Below are positions 43,804 to 52,835 of a stretch of DNA of 64,000 bases, piece by piece. Below the pieces are notes generated by a model, which was given only the letters and a program-made list of their open reading frames with translations, ran no database searches and was not told the origin of the DNA. The translations under genes and the position numbers were made by a program. This stretch comes from Azospirillum humicireducens (GTDB taxonomy: Bacteria; Pseudomonadota; Alphaproteobacteria; Azospirillales; Azospirillaceae): positions 1,294,501 through 1,358,500 of the forward strand of contig NZ_CP015285.1 in NCBI RefSeq assembly GCF_001639105.2, read 5' to 3'. How positions within the stretch are numbered: position 1 is the stretch's first letter; the number at the start of each line of letters is the position of its first letter.

Positions 43804-43848
43804 CTTCCCCGTCCCTCCCCCGCTTGTCCGGGGGCGGGAACGGGGAAG
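43804..43848. terminator. Long GC-rich hairpin between convergent genes
   Basis: CTTCCCCGTCCCTCCCCCG pairs with CGGGGGCGGGAACGGGGAAG around a CTTGTC loop, with one bulge. It lies between the transglycosylase stop and the convergent CDF-like gene stop. No T-run is present. Confidence 0.6.
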
Positions 43849-43851
43849 CCC

Positions 43852-44490
43852 TTACGGCTGTTTCATCCCCTCATCAGCCATCCCGCCGCGCATCAGCCCG
43901 AAAGCCGCCGGCAGCAGAATCGCCGCCACCCCTGCGCCGACCAACGCGTCGGGCGCGCCGTCCAGCAGCAGCCAGCTCGCGGCCAATCCCGCCAGACCGG
44001 CGCCCAGAGGCAACACATTCTTGCGGGAGCACAGCCAGATCGCCCGCGGAGTCAGCGTACCGCGCCGTCCGGCGAACAGCAGGGTCGAGGCCACCACCGT
44101 CACGCCGATTGCGAACAGCAACGCAAGGCTGGCGAGCGGAACGTCGGGAAACGCCATGCCGGCGATGCTGCGTCCAGCCGCCACCACCAGGACCACGGCC
44201 GCAACGGCCAGCGCCACCCCCTGCACGGCCGACAGACGCACACGCCATTCGGGTGCCTGTCCCATGCCCGCCAGCGCAACGCCATTGGACGCCGCATGGT
44301 TCAGCACCAGCAGCCCGGCCGCCCACAGGGAAACCGCCTGCGTCGCATCGGCGGCGGCGAGCAGAAGTGCGGCGAGCAGCCCATTCACCACCATCGATAT
44401 CCGCATGGTGTGCTTCAGGTCGCCCGAGCCGCCCGCCGGCCGGCGGGATCCGCCGCCGCCACAGGAACCGCCACAGCATCCGCCGTCCAT
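43852..44490 (-). CDS. CDF-like membrane protein lacking the metal-site residues
   Basis: The 212-residue protein has six hydrophobic helices and a cysteine-rich N-terminus (CCGGSC, Cys5, Cys6, Cys10). This matches the short cation-transporter branch of the cation diffusion facilitators. However, the TM2 segment where relatives carry two Asp residues reads GLLVLNHAASN (59-69), and the TM5 segment reads CSRKNVLPLG (154-163), also without the usual Asp or His pair. It may not move cations in the standard way. The N-terminal cysteines could still bind metal. Confidence 0.7.
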   Translation of the reverse strand: MDGGCCGGSCGGGGSRRPAGGSGDLKHTMRISMVVNGLLAALLLAAADATQAVSLWAAGLLVLNHAASNGVALAGMGQAPEWRVRLSAVQGVALAVAAVVLVVAAGRSIAGMAFPDVPLASLALLFAIGVTVVASTLLFAGRRGTLTPRAIWLCSRKNVLPLGAGLAGLAASWLLLDGAPDALVGAGVAAILLPAAFGLMRGGMADEGMKQP

Positions 44491-44572
44491 CTCATCGCCC
44501 TTTCACAAACGACCGGGACCAGGATCATAGAAGCCGTCCCGCGACCCGTCCACTCCCATCAGGATATTCTCA

Positions 44573-44654
44573 TATAATGGGCGCAGCGTCCTCGATGTCA
44601 TCGAAAGAGGTGCCTGCCATGCTCTCCAACCCTTTCGAACAGCGGCAGGGATAA
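44573..44654 (+). other. TATAAT box followed by a possible leader peptide
   Basis: A perfect TATAAT lies at 44573-44578, without a matching -35. Forty-one bases later ATG 44619 opens an 11-codon frame, MLSNPFEQRQG and stop, with GAGGTG upstream. A 25-codon version starts at 44577. It lies 84 bases before the receiver-protein gene. It may be a leader peptide or an accident. Confidence 0.35.
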
Positions 44655-44737
44655 TCCCGCCTGCCGAAGGGTGCAAACGATGTCTCATTGGTCGGCTACC
44701 CATCCCCCTCCATGCAAAGCCGCGATACGAGGCGGAT

Positions 44738-45772
44738 ATGGGGAAGAGACAGCCGCATCATCGGAACCGCTCCATGACGAAGCGCCCCGCCTCTCCCGTC
44801 AAGATCCTGATCGTCGACGACAACCCGCTGCTGCAGCGGGCGTTGAAGGACATGCTGGGTCTTTGGGGAGTGGGCCAGATCTCAGCGGTCGCCAACGGCC
44901 AGGAAGCCAAGGACGCGCTGCGCCGCGAGGTCTTCGACCTGATGGTGACGGACTGGGTCATGGAACCCGTGGGCGGCGCCCAACTGATCCAGTGGGTTCG
45001 CCAATCCGCGAACAGCATGCGCCCCGCGATGCCGATCATCGTGCTGACCGCGAATGCCGACCTCGCAACCGTTCGCAGCGCCTGGGATGCCGGCGCGGAT
45101 TCCGTCCTGGCGAAGCCGGTGCCCGCCGCCACGCTGGCCCGCCGGATCGACGCGGTGCTGAACCGCCGCGAAACGGCACCCCGCACCAACAGCACCGGCA
45201 CGGGGGGAGGGGTAACGCGCAGCGACGGCCGCACCGACGGCTCCGGTCCCTCCTCTCCCCATCCCCCCGCTTTGCGTCCGGACGCGGGACGGGCGGTGCA
45301 ACTGCCCCCGCCCTCTTCGAGCCTGCCCCCTGCGACCATCCCGCCGGACGCCGGTGCCGCGACGCTGCGCAGCAACGATCCCAGGCGGGTCCGGCTGATG
45401 CTGGCGATCGACAAGCTGGAGGCGGCGATCGACCGCCCCGACCCCATCGGCAGCCGTCTGCGCCACGCGCTGTCCGACCTGCAGATGGCCGCTGCCGGCG
45501 ATTCCGCCGTGTCGTCGATTGTTGCGTCGCTGTCCACCTGCATCACCTGGGTGGAGCCCGATGTGGAGGGGTATGCCGATGCCCTTCAGGCCCATGCCGC
45601 GGCATTGCGCTGGCTGGTTGGTTCGGACGGCGGTTCCCAGTCGATGGCGGTGGCGCTGTGCCTGATCCGCACGCTGCGCGCCAGCGTCCGCACCCTGGCC
45701 GCCCGCGGCCAGACCGACTTCGGCAACTGGCCGGAAAACGGCAGCCCGGTGCCTCCGGGCAAATCCCCCTGA
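44738..45772 (+). CDS. Response-regulator receiver protein with unknown helical output domain
   Basis: The 344-residue protein has a complete receiver (KILIVDDNPLLQRALKDML, phospho-acceptor in LMVTDWVMEPVGG, Lys in SVLAKPVPAA), a proline and serine-rich linker of about 50 residues, and a C-terminal helical region (RVRLMLAIDKLEAAIDRPDP and on) with no known DNA-binding or enzymatic motif. ATG 44738 is supported by GAGG; ATG 44774 is an alternative. The output could be a protein-interaction domain. The partner kinase is not adjacent. Confidence 0.85.
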   Translation: MGKRQPHHRNRSMTKRPASPVKILIVDDNPLLQRALKDMLGLWGVGQISAVANGQEAKDALRREVFDLMVTDWVMEPVGGAQLIQWVRQSANSMRPAMPIIVLTANADLATVRSAWDAGADSVLAKPVPAATLARRIDAVLNRRETAPRTNSTGTGGGVTRSDGRTDGSGPSSPHPPALRPDAGRAVQLPPPSSSLPPATIPPDAGAATLRSNDPRRVRLMLAIDKLEAAIDRPDPIGSRLRHALSDLQMAAAGDSAVSSIVASLSTCITWVEPDVEGYADALQAHAAALRWLVGSDGGSQSMAVALCLIRTLRASVRTLAARGQTDFGNWPENGSPVPPGKSP

Positions 45773-46043
45773 CCGGACGCTGAGTCCGTCCCCATATCGT
45801 CTGGAGAGGATCTGGGCGAGAGGGTGTTCGGTGCAGGAAATTCCACAAGTCAGGACTTTCCATACGCTCCGTTACGGAATACCGCCGGTTGCCGCGACAT
45901 TCCTTGCTTTTTGCAAGGCGTCAGCCGGCATCCGTTGCGATATAAGACAGCCTTCATTACCTTTTTGCCCAGCGAACAAATCGACGCCCCAGCACTCCGT
46001 CATGGAGTTTGCCAGGCTGCCGACCGATGGGAGGGAATGAAGA

Positions 46044-49000
46044 ATGGCGCTTGCAACAGTGTCTCTCGAAGACAAATACGCGCTTGAGCAGGGGCGCGTG
46101 TACCTCACCGGTACGCAGGCGCTGGTCCGCCTGCCGATGATGCAGCGCCAGCGCGACCTCGCCGCCGGGCTGAACACCGGCTGCTTCATTTCGGGCTATC
46201 GCGGGTCGCCGCTGGGCGGCTTCGACCAGAATCTGTGGAATGCCCGCAAATTCCTGGAAAAGAACCACATCCAATTCCAGCCCGGCGTGAACGAGGAGCT
46301 GGGCGCCACCGCCGTCTGGGGCAGCCAGCAGGTCGGCATGTTCAAGGGCGCCAAGTATGACGGCGTCTTCGCCATGTGGTACGGCAAGGGGCCGGGCGTC
46401 GACCGGTCCGGCGACGTGTTCAAGCATGCCAACGCGGCCGGCACGTCCCGCCACGGCGGTGTGCTGGTTCTGACCGGCGACGACCACAATTCCAAATCCT
46501 CCACCTTCCCGCACCAGTCCGAACACGCCTACATGCACTCCATGATCCCGGTGCTGAACCCGTCGGGGGTGCAGGAGATCCTGGATTACGGCCTGATCGG
46601 CTGGCAGATGAGCCGCTATTCCGGCTGCTGGATCGCGATGAAGACGATTGCGGAGACGGTGGACACCTCGGCATCGGTTTACATCGACCCGCACCGCGTC
46701 TCCCCCGTCATCCCCGGCGATTTCGCGCTGCCGCCAGGCGGGCTGAACATCCGGTGGCCCGACCCGCCGCTGGAGCAGGAATACCGGCTGATGAAGCACA
46801 AGCTGTACGCCGCCCTGGCGTTCGCGCGTGCCAACAAGCTGGACCGGGTGGTGATGGAAAGCCCCCGCCCGCGCTTCGGCATCGTCACCACCGGCAAGAG
46901 CTACCTCGACGTCCGTCAGGCCTTCGACGAACTGGGCATCACCGAGGAGATGGCGGCGGACTGGGGCATCACCGTCTACAAGGTCGGCATGCCCTGGCCG
47001 CTGGAGCGCGACGGTGTCCGCCACTTCGCCGAGGGTCTGGAAGAGATCATCGTGGTGGAGGAGAAGCGCGCGGTCATCGAGAACCAGCTGAAGGAACAGC
47101 TGTACAACTGGAACCCCGACGTCCGCCCGAAGGTGGTCGGCAAGTTCGACGAGGAGGGCGAGTGGATCCTGCCGAGCGCAGGCGAACTGTCCCCCGCCCA
47201 GATCGCGGTGGTGATCGGCCGCCGGCTGCAGCGCTTTGTCGACAACGAGACTCTCGCCCGCCGCATCGCCTTCCTCGACGCGCAGGAGAAGCAGAAGGCC
47301 CATGTGGCGCGCGTGGTGCGCAAGCCGACCTTCTGCTCCGGCTGCCCGCACAACACCTCGACCGTCGTGCCGGAAGGCAGCCGTGCGCTGGGCGGCATCG
47401 GCTGTCACTATATGGCGACGTGGCTGGACCGTTCGACCGATACCTTCACCCAGATGGGCGGCGAGGGCGTGCCGTGGGTCGGCCAAGCCGCCTTCACCGA
47501 GGAAAAGCACATCTTCGCCAATCTGGGTGACGGCACCTATTTCCATTCCGGTGTGCTGGCGATCCGTCAGGCCATCGCCGCCAAGGTCAACATCACCTAC
47601 AAGATCCTGTTCAACGACGCGGTCGCCATGACCGGCGGCCAGCCCTTCGACGGCACGCTGACGGTGCAGTCCATTGCCAACGTCCTGCGGGCCGAGGGCG
47701 TGCAGCGCATCACCGTCGTCTCCGACGAGCCGGAGAAGTACGGCATCGGCAACGGCCTGCCGCAATATGCCAATGTGGAGCACCGCGACGACCTCGACCG
47801 CGTGCAGAAGGAGATGCGCGAGGTCCCCGGCGTCAGCGTGCTGATCTATGACCAGACCTGCGCCACCGAGAAGCGCCGCCGGCGCAAGCGCGGTAAGATG
47901 GTGGACCCGGCCAAGCGCGTGGTCATCAACGAGCTGGTCTGCGAGGGCTGCGGCGACTGTTCCGCCAAGTCGTCCTGCGTGTCGGTGATCCCACAGGAGA
48001 CAGAGTTCGGCCGCAAGCGGCAGATCGACCAGTCCAGCTGCAACAAGGACTATTCCTGCACCAAGGGCTTCTGCCCCAGCTTCGTGACGGTGGAAGGCGG
48101 GCAGTTGCGCAAGCCGAAGCCGGCCGCGGCCAAGTCCGCCGATACCGGCACCCTTCCCGCCCCTGCCCTCCCCACCATCGACAAGACCTGGGGCCTCTAC
48201 GTCACCGGCGTCGGCGGCACCGGCGTCGTCACCATCGGCGCGCTGCTGGGGATGGCCGCCCATATCGAGGGCAAGGGCGTCGGCGTTCTCGACATGACCG
48301 GGCTGGCGCAGAAGGGCGGTGCGGTCACCAGCCACATCCGCATCGCCAACACGCCGGAGGACATCCATTCCGTCCGCATCGCCGCCGGCGGAGCAAACGC
48401 GGTGCTGGGCTGCGACCTGATCGTCGCAGCCGCGGGCGACGGACTATCGAAGATGACGGCCGGCCGCACCCGCGCCGTCATCAACACCCATGACAGCATC
48501 ACCGCCGACTTCATCAAGAAGCCGGACATGGTGATCCCGGTGCGCGATCTGGTCGGCGACATCCGAAAGGCCTGCGGCGACGCCAATGTCGATGCCTTCG
48601 ACGCGACGAAGCTCGCCACCGCGCTGCTGGGAGACAGCATCTATGCCAACCCGTTCCTGATGGGCTATGCGTGGCAGAAGGGCCTGATCCCGTTGAGCGA
48701 GGAGTCGATCCTGAAGGCCATCGAGCTGAACGGCGTGTCGGTGACGCTGAACCTCGACGCCTTCCGCTGGGGTCGCCGCGCCGCCGTCGATCTGGCGTCG
48801 GTCGAGGCCGCCGCAAAGCCGCAGGAGGTGGCGCAGACCGCCCCGTCGCTTCTGCTCGACCAGCGCCGCCAATCCGGCAGCCTGGAGGAGGTGATCGAGC
48901 GCCGTCACCGCTTCCTGGTCGATTATCAGGACGCCGCCTATGCCGCCCGCTATCATGCGCTGGTCGATTGGACCCGCCGGATCGAGCAGCAGAAGGTTCC

Positions 49001-49544
49001 AGGCTCCACCCTGCTGACCGAAGCGGTCGCCCGTTCCCACTTCAAGCTGATGGCCTACAAGGACGAGTATGAGGTGGCGCGCCTCTACACCGACAGCGGC
49101 TTCGTCGAGTCTGTGGCGCGCATGTTCGAAGGCGACTGGAAGCTGACCTTCCACATGGCCCCGCCGGTGATGGGCGAAACCGGTGAGGACGGTGGAGAAC
49201 CGAAGAAGAAGACCTTCGGCCCGTGGATGCTGCCGGTGCTGCGCCTGCTCGCCAAGGGCAAGCGCCTGCGCGGCACCCGGCTCGACCCGTTCGGCCGCAC
49301 GGCCGAGCGCCGCCAGGAGCGACAGCTGATCGCCGAGTATGAGGCAGTGATGGGGGAGGTCCTGCACGGCCTGACCCGTGAGAAGCTGGATCTGGCGGTG
49401 GAGATCGCCAGGCTGCCGATGGAGATGCGCGGCTACGGCCCGGTGAAGGCCCGCAACGTGTCGATGGCGAAGGCGAAGGAGACCAAGCTGCTGGAAGCCT
49501 ACCGCGCCCCGGTCGCCGCCCCGCAGCCGCTGGCGGCGGAGTGA
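46044..49544 (+). CDS. Indolepyruvate ferredoxin oxidoreductase, fused form
   Basis: The 1166-residue enzyme oxidatively decarboxylates aryl pyruvates such as indolepyruvate to acyl-CoA using TPP and iron-sulfur clusters. In order it has the pyrimidine-binding domain (FISGYRGSPLGGFDQNLWNA), the TPP-binding segment GDGTYFHSG around residue 495 with NITYKILFND, a cysteine cluster motif from Cys633 (CEGCGDC), the gamma domain (YVTGVGGTGVVTIGALLGMA, about 716-900) and a C-terminal DUF6537-like domain. Both subunits of IorAB are fused, which is common in proteobacteria. ATG 46044 has GAGGG upstream. Confidence 0.95.
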   Translation: MALATVSLEDKYALEQGRVYLTGTQALVRLPMMQRQRDLAAGLNTGCFISGYRGSPLGGFDQNLWNARKFLEKNHIQFQPGVNEELGATAVWGSQQVGMFKGAKYDGVFAMWYGKGPGVDRSGDVFKHANAAGTSRHGGVLVLTGDDHNSKSSTFPHQSEHAYMHSMIPVLNPSGVQEILDYGLIGWQMSRYSGCWIAMKTIAETVDTSASVYIDPHRVSPVIPGDFALPPGGLNIRWPDPPLEQEYRLMKHKLYAALAFARANKLDRVVMESPRPRFGIVTTGKSYLDVRQAFDELGITEEMAADWGITVYKVGMPWPLERDGVRHFAEGLEEIIVVEEKRAVIENQLKEQLYNWNPDVRPKVVGKFDEEGEWILPSAGELSPAQIAVVIGRRLQRFVDNETLARRIAFLDAQEKQKAHVARVVRKPTFCSGCPHNTSTVVPEGSRALGGIGCHYMATWLDRSTDTFTQMGGEGVPWVGQAAFTEEKHIFANLGDGTYFHSGVLAIRQAIAAKVNITYKILFNDAVAMTGGQPFDGTLTVQSIANVLRAEGVQRITVVSDEPEKYGIGNGLPQYANVEHRDDLDRVQKEMREVPGVSVLIYDQTCATEKRRRRKRGKMVDPAKRVVINELVCEGCGDCSAKSSCVSVIPQETEFGRKRQIDQSSCNKDYSCTKGFCPSFVTVEGGQLRKPKPAAAKSADTGTLPAPALPTIDKTWGLYVTGVGGTGVVTIGALLGMAAHIEGKGVGVLDMTGLAQKGGAVTSHIRIANTPEDIHSVRIAAGGANAVLGCDLIVAAAGDGLSKMTAGRTRAVINTHDSITADFIKKPDMVIPVRDLVGDIRKACGDANVDAFDATKLATALLGDSIYANPFLMGYAWQKGLIPLSEESILKAIELNGVSVTLNLDAFRWGRRAAVDLASVEAAAKPQEVAQTAPSLLLDQRRQSGSLEEVIERRHRFLVDYQDAAYAARYHALVDWTRRIEQQKVPGSTLLTEAVARSHFKLMAYKDEYEVARLYTDSGFVESVARMFEGDWKLTFHMAPPVMGETGEDGGEPKKKTFGPWMLPVLRLLAKGKRLRGTRLDPFGRTAERRQERQLIAEYEAVMGEVLHGLTREKLDLAVEIARLPMEMRGYGPVKARNVSMAKAKETKLLEAYRAPVAAPQPLAAE

Positions 49545-49581
49545 ATGCTCCGTCGGATGTCCAGCGATGTGAGATGACGCG

Positions 49582-49620
49582 AAGGCGCCCTCCCCGCTCA
49601 TGCCGGGGAGGGCGCCTTTT
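49582..49620. terminator. Rho-independent terminator between convergent genes
   Basis: AGGCGCCCTCCCCG pairs perfectly with CGGGGAGGGCGCCT, with AA before and TTTT after. It can stop transcription of the ferredoxin oxidoreductase gene from one side and of the small membrane-protein gene from the other. Confidence 0.93.
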
Positions 49621-49647
49621 CGTTCCTCGGATCAGCCCTTTTCAGAG

Positions 49648-49854
49648 CTACTTGGCTCCGGCCGTCATCTTCCAGATCGCCACGAAATACAGCGCGGTGC
49701 CGAGCAGGGCCGCATAGAGGATGATGCTCGGATGGAAGATGAAGCCGATCGGCAGGATCAGCAGCATCGCCGCCGCCGCGAGCAGCCCGAGAAGAAAGAT
49801 GCCGGGGTTGAACTTCTCATAGACGGGGGCGTTCAGGTCGGTGTGGGTCGCCAT
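49648..49854 (-). CDS. Small two-helix membrane protein
   Basis: The 68-residue protein begins MATHTDLNAPVYEKFNPGIF and has two hydrophobic helices (about residues 20-40 and 43-62) separated by a short FHPS turn. I recognise no family. ATG at 49854 is chosen because upstream residues do not look coding. The gene stands alone between the ferredoxin oxidoreductase terminator and the histidine kinase. Confidence 0.65.
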   Translation of the reverse strand: MATHTDLNAPVYEKFNPGIFLLGLLAAAAMLLILPIGFIFHPSIILYAALLGTALYFVAIWKMTAGAK

Positions 49855-50088
49855 GGCGAGTGCTCCATTCCCATGCCGCGATGCGCGGCGGCGGTCTTGT
49901 TTATGAGCACAGCCTAATGATTGCCTGGATGGGTGGCATTGCGAATTCGCAAGGAATCGACGGGTTACAGGCGATTTGCTGTCAGATTCCAGCGGAGACG
50001 CCGCAGCGGAGGTTCGCAGACCCGGCGCCACCGTCAGCGGTCATGATCGGGTGGGTTGCCTGGCCGCTTCCCTGCCCGACCGTTCCCG

Positions 50089-52077
50089 CTACGCGATCGG
50101 AAAACGCAGCACGAACCGCGTCCCCTTCCCCCCGCCATCCTCCAGCGCGATGCTGCCGCGCATGGTGCCGGTCATGATGTTGGCGCAGATGCTCAGGCCC
50201 AGCCCGCTGGCGCCCAGACCGCGCTTGGTGGTGAAGAAGGGCTCGAAGATGCGGGGGCGGATGTCGGCGGGGATGCCCTTGCCGTCGTCGGCATAGCGCA
50301 TCACGATCCAACCGGCCGGCTGCTGACGGGCAGACAGCAGGATGCGGCCCGTCTCGCCCTCGTCATAGGCGTGGACCAGGGCGTTGATGATCAGGTTCGA
50401 CAGCACCTGCGCGAAGGCGCCGGGATAGCCGTCGACGATCAGGCCGGCGGGAATGTCCAGTTCCACGGTGACACGGGTGCGGCGCAGGCGGGGCCGCAGA
50501 CTCAGCATCACCTCGTCCACATAGGCGGCGAGATCGAAGGGGCGGCGTTCGCCGCTCGCCTGGTCGGAGGCGACCTGCTTGAAGCTCTGGATCAGGCCGG
50601 TGGCGCGCTCCACGTTGGACAGGATCATCCGCGTCGTTTCCCATGCAACGTCCAGGAATTCCTGGAAATCGCTGCGGCGGATGCGATTGTCCTCGAACAG
50701 GGAGCGGATGCGGCCGACCTCTTCGCCAAGGTGGGAGATGGCGGTCAGGGTAACGCCGATCGGCGTGTTCACTTCATGCGCCACGCCGGCGACGAGCTGC
50801 GCCAGGGATGCCAACTTTTCCGCCTGGATCAGGCTGGCCTGGGCATCGCGCAATTCGGCCTCGGCGCGCTTGCGGGCGGTGATGTCCAGCGCCACGGTAA
50901 CGATGTGGGTCACCTTGCCGCCCTGGTCGGTCAGCGGCATCTTGGTGGTCAGCCAGTCGCGCATCGCGCCGTCGCCATCGGGCGCACGGTCCTCGTGAAA
51001 CGGCACGCCCTGACCGCTCTCCACCACCAGCCGGTCCAGTGCCGCGGCGCGGTCGGCAGGCGGACCGGAAGGAGGGATTTCGTCCGGTCCATAGGTCTCA
51101 CGGTAAAAGCGGTTGGTCAGGCGCACCGTGCCGTCACGATCCTTGACGTCGATCAGCGCGGGAATGGCGTCGATGACACCGGTCAGGATCTCCCGGCTCT
51201 GACGCACGGCCTCGTCGGCGATGACACGGCCGGTGATGTCGGTGAAGGTGCGAACCTGTCCGCCATCGGGAAGCGGAACCACCCGCACCTCGACATAGCG
51301 GCCATCGCCCTGGGGGCGGGCATAGACGAACTCGCCCGTCGGCCGGCCGATCCGATCCATCAGATAGGCCGTCTTGGCGTCGAGATCGTCGCCGAAATCG
51401 GGGGAGCCGGCCGGCATTTCCACCAGCCGGCTGGCGATCTGGTGACGCACGACATCCTGCAGACGCGGCCTGCCGCGCATGACCTCCTCCGACACACCCA
51501 ATATGTCGAGCGCAAGTCCGTTCCAGGCGATGTAACGCAGGTCGCGGTCCAGCAGGACGATGCCCTGCCCCATATTTTCCAGGGTCAGGCGAAGCAGGTG
51601 CCGCTGTTTGGTAAGATCGTCCTCCGCCCGGCGCCGCTCGGTGACGTCGGTGTAGGTGCGGATGAAGCCCCCGCCGCTGGTGCGCCGCGTGCGAACTTCC
51701 AACACCCGCCCGTCCGGTCGGCAATGCTCGTATGACGGCGGGTCGGCGCGCATCGCCCGCTCCAGATGGCGGGCGGCGATGGCGTCGGGATCCCCCGGAC
51801 CGTATTCGCCGCTGCGGGCCAGGAAATGGATGATTTGGGCATAATCGGCCCCCGGCATAAATCCCCGTGGCAAGCCGAACAACTCATAAAGCGGACCGTT
51901 GATCACCTTCACGGTCAGGTCGGCATCGACCAGGATCACACCCTGATCCATCTGCTCCAGCGCCAGCGCCGAAAGGTCGTCGCCGATGGCAGTCCCCGTC
52001 CCGGAGGTTCCGGCCGTGACGGAAAGGTTCGTCGGAAGATCGGGGATCTGGGCTGGCAAGGTCGGCGCGCCATCCAT
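50089..52077 (-). CDS. PAS-domain sensor histidine kinase
   Basis: The 662-residue soluble kinase has three PAS domains in series (about residues 40-160, 175-300 and 310-420), two of the PAS_7 type (LEQMDQGVILVDADLTVKVI; LENMGQGIVLLDRDLRYIAW). A HisKA-like helix carries the phospho-acceptor in GVAHEVNTPIGVTLTA, and the ATPase domain has NALVHAY, DDGKGIP, EPFFTTKRGLGASGLGL and GTRFVLRFP. No transmembrane helix is present, so the signal is intracellular. ATG 52077 is preferred; the frame is open to 52173. No response regulator is adjacent. Confidence 0.92.
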   Translation of the reverse strand: MDGAPTLPAQIPDLPTNLSVTAGTSGTGTAIGDDLSALALEQMDQGVILVDADLTVKVINGPLYELFGLPRGFMPGADYAQIIHFLARSGEYGPGDPDAIAARHLERAMRADPPSYEHCRPDGRVLEVRTRRTSGGGFIRTYTDVTERRRAEDDLTKQRHLLRLTLENMGQGIVLLDRDLRYIAWNGLALDILGVSEEVMRGRPRLQDVVRHQIASRLVEMPAGSPDFGDDLDAKTAYLMDRIGRPTGEFVYARPQGDGRYVEVRVVPLPDGGQVRTFTDITGRVIADEAVRQSREILTGVIDAIPALIDVKDRDGTVRLTNRFYRETYGPDEIPPSGPPADRAAALDRLVVESGQGVPFHEDRAPDGDGAMRDWLTTKMPLTDQGGKVTHIVTVALDITARKRAEAELRDAQASLIQAEKLASLAQLVAGVAHEVNTPIGVTLTAISHLGEEVGRIRSLFEDNRIRRSDFQEFLDVAWETTRMILSNVERATGLIQSFKQVASDQASGERRPFDLAAYVDEVMLSLRPRLRRTRVTVELDIPAGLIVDGYPGAFAQVLSNLIINALVHAYDEGETGRILLSARQQPAGWIVMRYADDGKGIPADIRPRIFEPFFTTKRGLGASGLGLSICANIMTGTMRGSIALEDGGGKGTRFVLRFPIA

Positions 52078-52317
52078 CGTTACGCGGGTCCGAGATCGAA
52101 CGAACCACTGTAACAGGCGGTTCCGATCCTGCCGAGCCTTCGTCGATGTCAGGGTGTCGCAACCCGAGAACATTTAATGGACAGTTTAAGCATTTCGGAA
52201 CTTTTGCTCTGCTATCCTGTTTCGAATCCCGTGTGGTTTGTGCAAGATCGAAATGGCCTCACGACCGCCGTGACCATGCCTGCTTTCACCCTCCCGCCAC
52301 CCTGAGGTTTGCACCCC

Positions 52318-52782
52318 TTGTCCGGACTGGCCGCCCTGCCCGCACCGACCGGCACGATGCCCACCTCGGGAGTTGCGAAGCTGCGTCAGATGCTGGCCAG
52401 CGATGCCGCTGCCGTTCAGCCGATCCGCCGGATTCCCGGCGAGGACGAGCGCAAGCGGAACAGGGAGGGGACCGAGGCAACCGGGGATGCGCTGCAGGGA
52501 AGCGGCCGTGCGGATGCCGACTCGACGACCGGGCGCTCGCGAGGCGCCGGCGGGTCGGCCGGCGGCTTCACCATCGGTTCCACCGCCGACGACCAGAGCC
52601 CGGTCAGCGGCGGTCCCGTTCCGATGACGGCTGTTCCCAACGCAGGCTATGTCGCCCAGAGCATCCACCAGGAGGCCATGGGCAGTGGACTGACCATCGA
52701 ACCCTGGTCCGATGCCATCGAAGCCTATCGCCGTGCGGACGCCGGGGTGAACACGCCGATGGTCACGCAGATCGCGGTTTAG
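52318..52782 (+). CDS. Hypothetical protein with conserved-looking C-terminus
   Basis: The 154-residue product is low-complexity and charged in the middle (many Gly, Ser, Arg and Asp), but has a distinct C-terminal segment, YVAQSIHQEAMGSGLTIEPW followed by SDAIEAYRRADA. I read this as a small conserved unit of unknown function. TTG at 52318, with GAGG about 10 bases upstream, gives MSGLAALPAPTG; ATG at 52357 is the alternative. It is divergent from the histidine kinase and convergent with the carboxypeptidase. Confidence 0.55.
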   Translation: MSGLAALPAPTGTMPTSGVAKLRQMLASDAAAVQPIRRIPGEDERKRNREGTEATGDALQGSGRADADSTTGRSRGAGGSAGGFTIGSTADDQSPVSGGPVPMTAVPNAGYVAQSIHQEAMGSGLTIEPWSDAIEAYRRADAGVNTPMVTQIAV

Positions 52783-52835
52783 CAACCGGCTTCCGGACCG
52801 GCCCCATCGTCAAGGGGCCGGCCGCGGTCACGGGA

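Noticed and set aside
45957..48368. Open frame of 803 codons antisense to the indolepyruvate oxidoreductase gene
   Set aside because: No domain, His and Gly-rich composition, and full overlap with a certain gene.
52205..52245. TTTCGAATCCCG, reminiscent of a tRNA T-loop
   Set aside because: No matching acceptor stem, D arm or anticodon arm surrounds it.
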